DNA from: Devosia equisanguinis
GTDB taxonomy: Bacteria > Pseudomonadota > Alphaproteobacteria > Rhizobiales > Hyphomicrobiaceae
Length of the DNA: 6,319 nt
Reading direction: 5' to 3'
NCBI GenBank assembly: GCA_945901835.1
Contig: CAMDMH010000200.1
Coordinates: 1-6,319, forward strand
Part shown: one piece after another, positions 5,377 to 6,319 of the stretch
Layout of the letters: each line of letters begins with the position of its first letter
Position numbering within the stretch: position 1 is the first letter of the stretch
Program-made: the position numbers and the translations under genes
Notes under the pieces: generated by a model
The model's database searches: none
What the model was told of the DNA's origin: nothing
Seen by the model: only the letters and a program-made list of their open reading frames with translations

Positions 5377-5398
5377 TCTCCCCGTGAAGCAGGGGAGA
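5377..5398. repeat. Hairpin TCTCCCC/GGGGAGA, intergenic repeat type
   Basis: A perfect 7-bp stem (5377-5383 with 5392-5398) and an 8-base loop GTGAAGCA. The surrounding CCCCGCCCCTCTCCCC ... GGGGAGAAG resembles the short C-rich/G-rich inverted repeats scattered between genes of many Hyphomicrobiales. No T-tract follows on either strand, so it is not a typical terminator. Confidence 0.5.
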
Positions 5399-5449
5399 AG
5401 AAGGGCGCGCTCTCGTCGTGTTTCTTGCGGCTGAGCAGCAACTGCCTCG

Positions 5450-5463
5450 GCTTCGATCGAAGC
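5450..5463. promoter_or_regulatory. Perfect 14-bp palindrome, possible operator
   Basis: GCTTCGATCGAAGC reads the same on both strands with no spacer. It lies about 120 bases before the MFS start and about 375 bases before the VOC start. Uninterrupted palindromes of this length are typical sites for dimeric repressors, but the regulator is not in the window. Confidence 0.35.
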
Positions 5464-5478
5464 ACTGTCGATTGCGGA

Positions 5479-5499
5479 CGCCCCTGTTGTAGAGGGGCG
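5479..5499. other. Hairpin CGCCCCT/AGGGGCG upstream of the MFS gene
   Basis: A perfect 7-bp GC-rich stem (5479-5485 with 5493-5499) and the 7-base loop GTTGTAG. Only ATTTG follows on the plus strand, so it is not a clear terminator. It may be part of the leader of the MFS transcript, or a degenerate intergenic repeat. Confidence 0.45.
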
Positions 5500-5538
5500 A
5501 TTTGCGCGCGGCGCGAACTGGGATAGCGTGACGGGCTC

Positions 5539-5564
5539 ATCCTCCGCATCGATCCTCCGCATCC
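5539..5564. repeat. Tandem 13-base duplication next to the MFS start
   Basis: ATCCTCCGCATCG (5539-5551) is followed directly by ATCCTCCGCATCC (5552-5564), identical in 12 of 13 positions. The second copy ends 20 bases before the MFS ATG, within the expected untranslated leader. Confidence 0.7.
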
Positions 5565-5584
5565 TTCCAGTGGAATTCCATTTC

Positions 5585-6319
5585 ATGAACGATCACGCTC
5601 GTCCGCCGCGCCTGCACTATGCCTGGATCGTGGCGGCAGTGACGTTCACGACGATACTCGTGGTGGCGGGGGTCCGCGCGAGCCCGGGTATCCTGGTGGT
5701 GCCGCTCGAGAGCGAGTTCGGGTGGTCGCGCTCGACGATATCGCTCGCGATCGGCATCTCGATCCTGCTGCACGGGGCGATCGGGCCATTCTCGGCATCG
5801 CTGATGAACCGCTACGGCGTCAGCCGGATGATGCTCTACGCGCTGCTGCTGATCGCGACGGGCGTGTCGCTGACGCCGTTCATGACGCAATCCTGGCAAC
5901 TGGTGCTGCTGTGGGGCTGCATGGTCGGGGCCGGTGCGGGCGCGATCGCCAATGTGCTGGCCGTCACGATCGCGGCGCGCTGGTTCACGGCGCATCGCGG
6001 GCTGGTGACGGGATTGATGCTATCGGGCACGGCGACGGGACAACTGCTTTTTCTACCGCTGCTGGCGGTGATCTCGGCTTCCTACGGCTGGCGGATGGTA
6101 TCGATCACGGTGGCGATTGCGGCGTTCGTGCTGCTGCCGCTCGTCTATTTTCTGATGCGTGACCGGCCAGAAGATGTCGGGCTGTTGCCGCTCGGCGACA
6201 CGGAGCCACAACCGCGCGAGCCGGTGAAAGCCCAAGGCAACGCATTCAGCGAGGCACTGGGCAATCTCGCCGAGGGGCTTCGGTCGCGTGACTACCGGCT
6301 GCTGGCGATCAGCGTCTTC
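5585..6319 (+). CDS. MFS transporter, N-terminal part (truncated by window edge)
   Basis: The frame from ATG 5585 stays open to the last base, giving 245 residues of a major facilitator superfamily secondary transporter in the cytoplasmic membrane. Six hydrophobic segments are visible at about 12-31, 50-72, 82-100, 104-131, 141-164 and 170-191, followed by a hydrophilic central loop (192-235) and the beginning of segment 7. Between segments 2 and 3, ASLMNRYGVSRMML (71-84) is a degenerate MFS motif A. RPEDVGLLPLGD (194-205) after segment 6 is typical of the MCT/oxalate-formate antiporter-like branch, which carries organic anions; the substrate cannot be stated. The start is chosen because a short charged N-terminus precedes segment 1; the only Shine-Dalgarno-like sequence is GTGGAA about 11 bases upstream. 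The gene is divergent from the VOC gene, so it may or may not serve the same pathway. Confidence 0.88.
   Translation, partial: MNDHARPPRLHYAWIVAAVTFTTILVVAGVRASPGILVVPLESEFGWSRSTISLAIGISILLHGAIGPFSASLMNRYGVSRMMLYALLLIATGVSLTPFMTQSWQLVLLWGCMVGAGAGAIANVLAVTIAARWFTAHRGLVTGLMLSGTATGQLLFLPLLAVISASYGWRMVSITVAIAAFVLLPLVYFLMRDRPEDVGLLPLGDTEPQPREPVKAQGNAFSEALGNLAEGLRSRDYRLLAISVF

Larger units (their letters stand above)
5192..5584. other. Non-coding divergent region between the VOC and MFS genes
   Basis: No reading frame here is convincing: a minus-strand frame of 102 codons (5278-5586) has no recognisable domain and reads through the hairpin repeats, as chance frames in GC-rich DNA do. The stretch holds a duplicated CAGATCAA (5248-5255, 5261-5268), three imperfect 10-base units (5281-5310), hairpins at 5377-5398 and 5479-5499, a 14-bp palindrome (5450-5463) and a tandem 13-base duplication just before the MFS start. 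The MFS promoter should lie here, but I find no pair of boxes good enough to name. Confidence 0.6.

Noticed and set aside
5377..5499. CRISPR-like array from the repeated GC-rich hairpins
   Set aside because: The hairpins differ in sequence and there is no regular repeat-spacer pattern and no cas gene.
5278..5586. Minus-strand open frame of 102 codons in the VOC-MFS intergenic region
   Set aside because: No domain, its start overlaps the beginning of the MFS gene, and it reads through hairpin repeats; composition is what GC-rich non-coding DNA gives.

Overview
The window is a compact, high-GC stretch of a proteobacterial chromosome. SecB, RlmE (FtsJ), Ppx/GppA and UbiG all look alphaproteobacterial. 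A SecB gene behind a short acidic C-terminal tail that could be FxsA, and small palindromic repeats of the kind scattered through Bradyrhizobium/Rhodopseudomonas-like genomes, point to the order Hyphomicrobiales (Rhizobiales). The genus cannot be told from this sequence alone.

Layout. Positions 1-84 are the 3' end of a plus-strand gene, followed by secB (186-674, +) and a clear intrinsic terminator (695-732). Facing it are five minus-strand genes, in transcription order: a VOC (glyoxalase-fold) protein (4604-5074), a metallo-beta-lactamase-fold hydrolase (3712-4467), ubiG (2818-3630), ppx/gppA (1536-2699) and rlmE (768-1514). A gene-free region of about 510 bases (5075-5584) lies between the VOC gene and a plus-strand MFS transporter that starts at 5585 and runs off the right edge.

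How the genes relate. ppx and rlmE are 21 bases apart and almost certainly co-transcribed; both are housekeeping genes (phosphate/alarmone hydrolysis and 23S rRNA 2'-O-methylation). ubiG supplies both O-methylations of ubiquinone synthesis and seems to have its own promoter. The VOC and MBL genes are neighbours on one strand with very good ribosome-binding sites and could form a small metalloenzyme module; its substrate cannot be deduced. The MFS gene is divergent from the VOC gene, so the 510-base region must serve both. It holds several direct repeats, a 14-bp perfect palindrome and two hairpins.

Start-site corrections. Shine-Dalgarno evidence places ppx at a TTG codon (2699), the MBL gene at 4467 rather than 4491, and the VOC gene at 5074 rather than 5137.

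I see no phage genes, transposase, CRISPR array, toxin-antitoxin pair, tRNA or rRNA, and no convincing undescribed multi-gene system. The most interesting items are the lactonase-like MBL enzyme beside the VOC protein, the palindromic repeat lying directly against the MBL translation start, and the repeat-rich divergent intergenic region.
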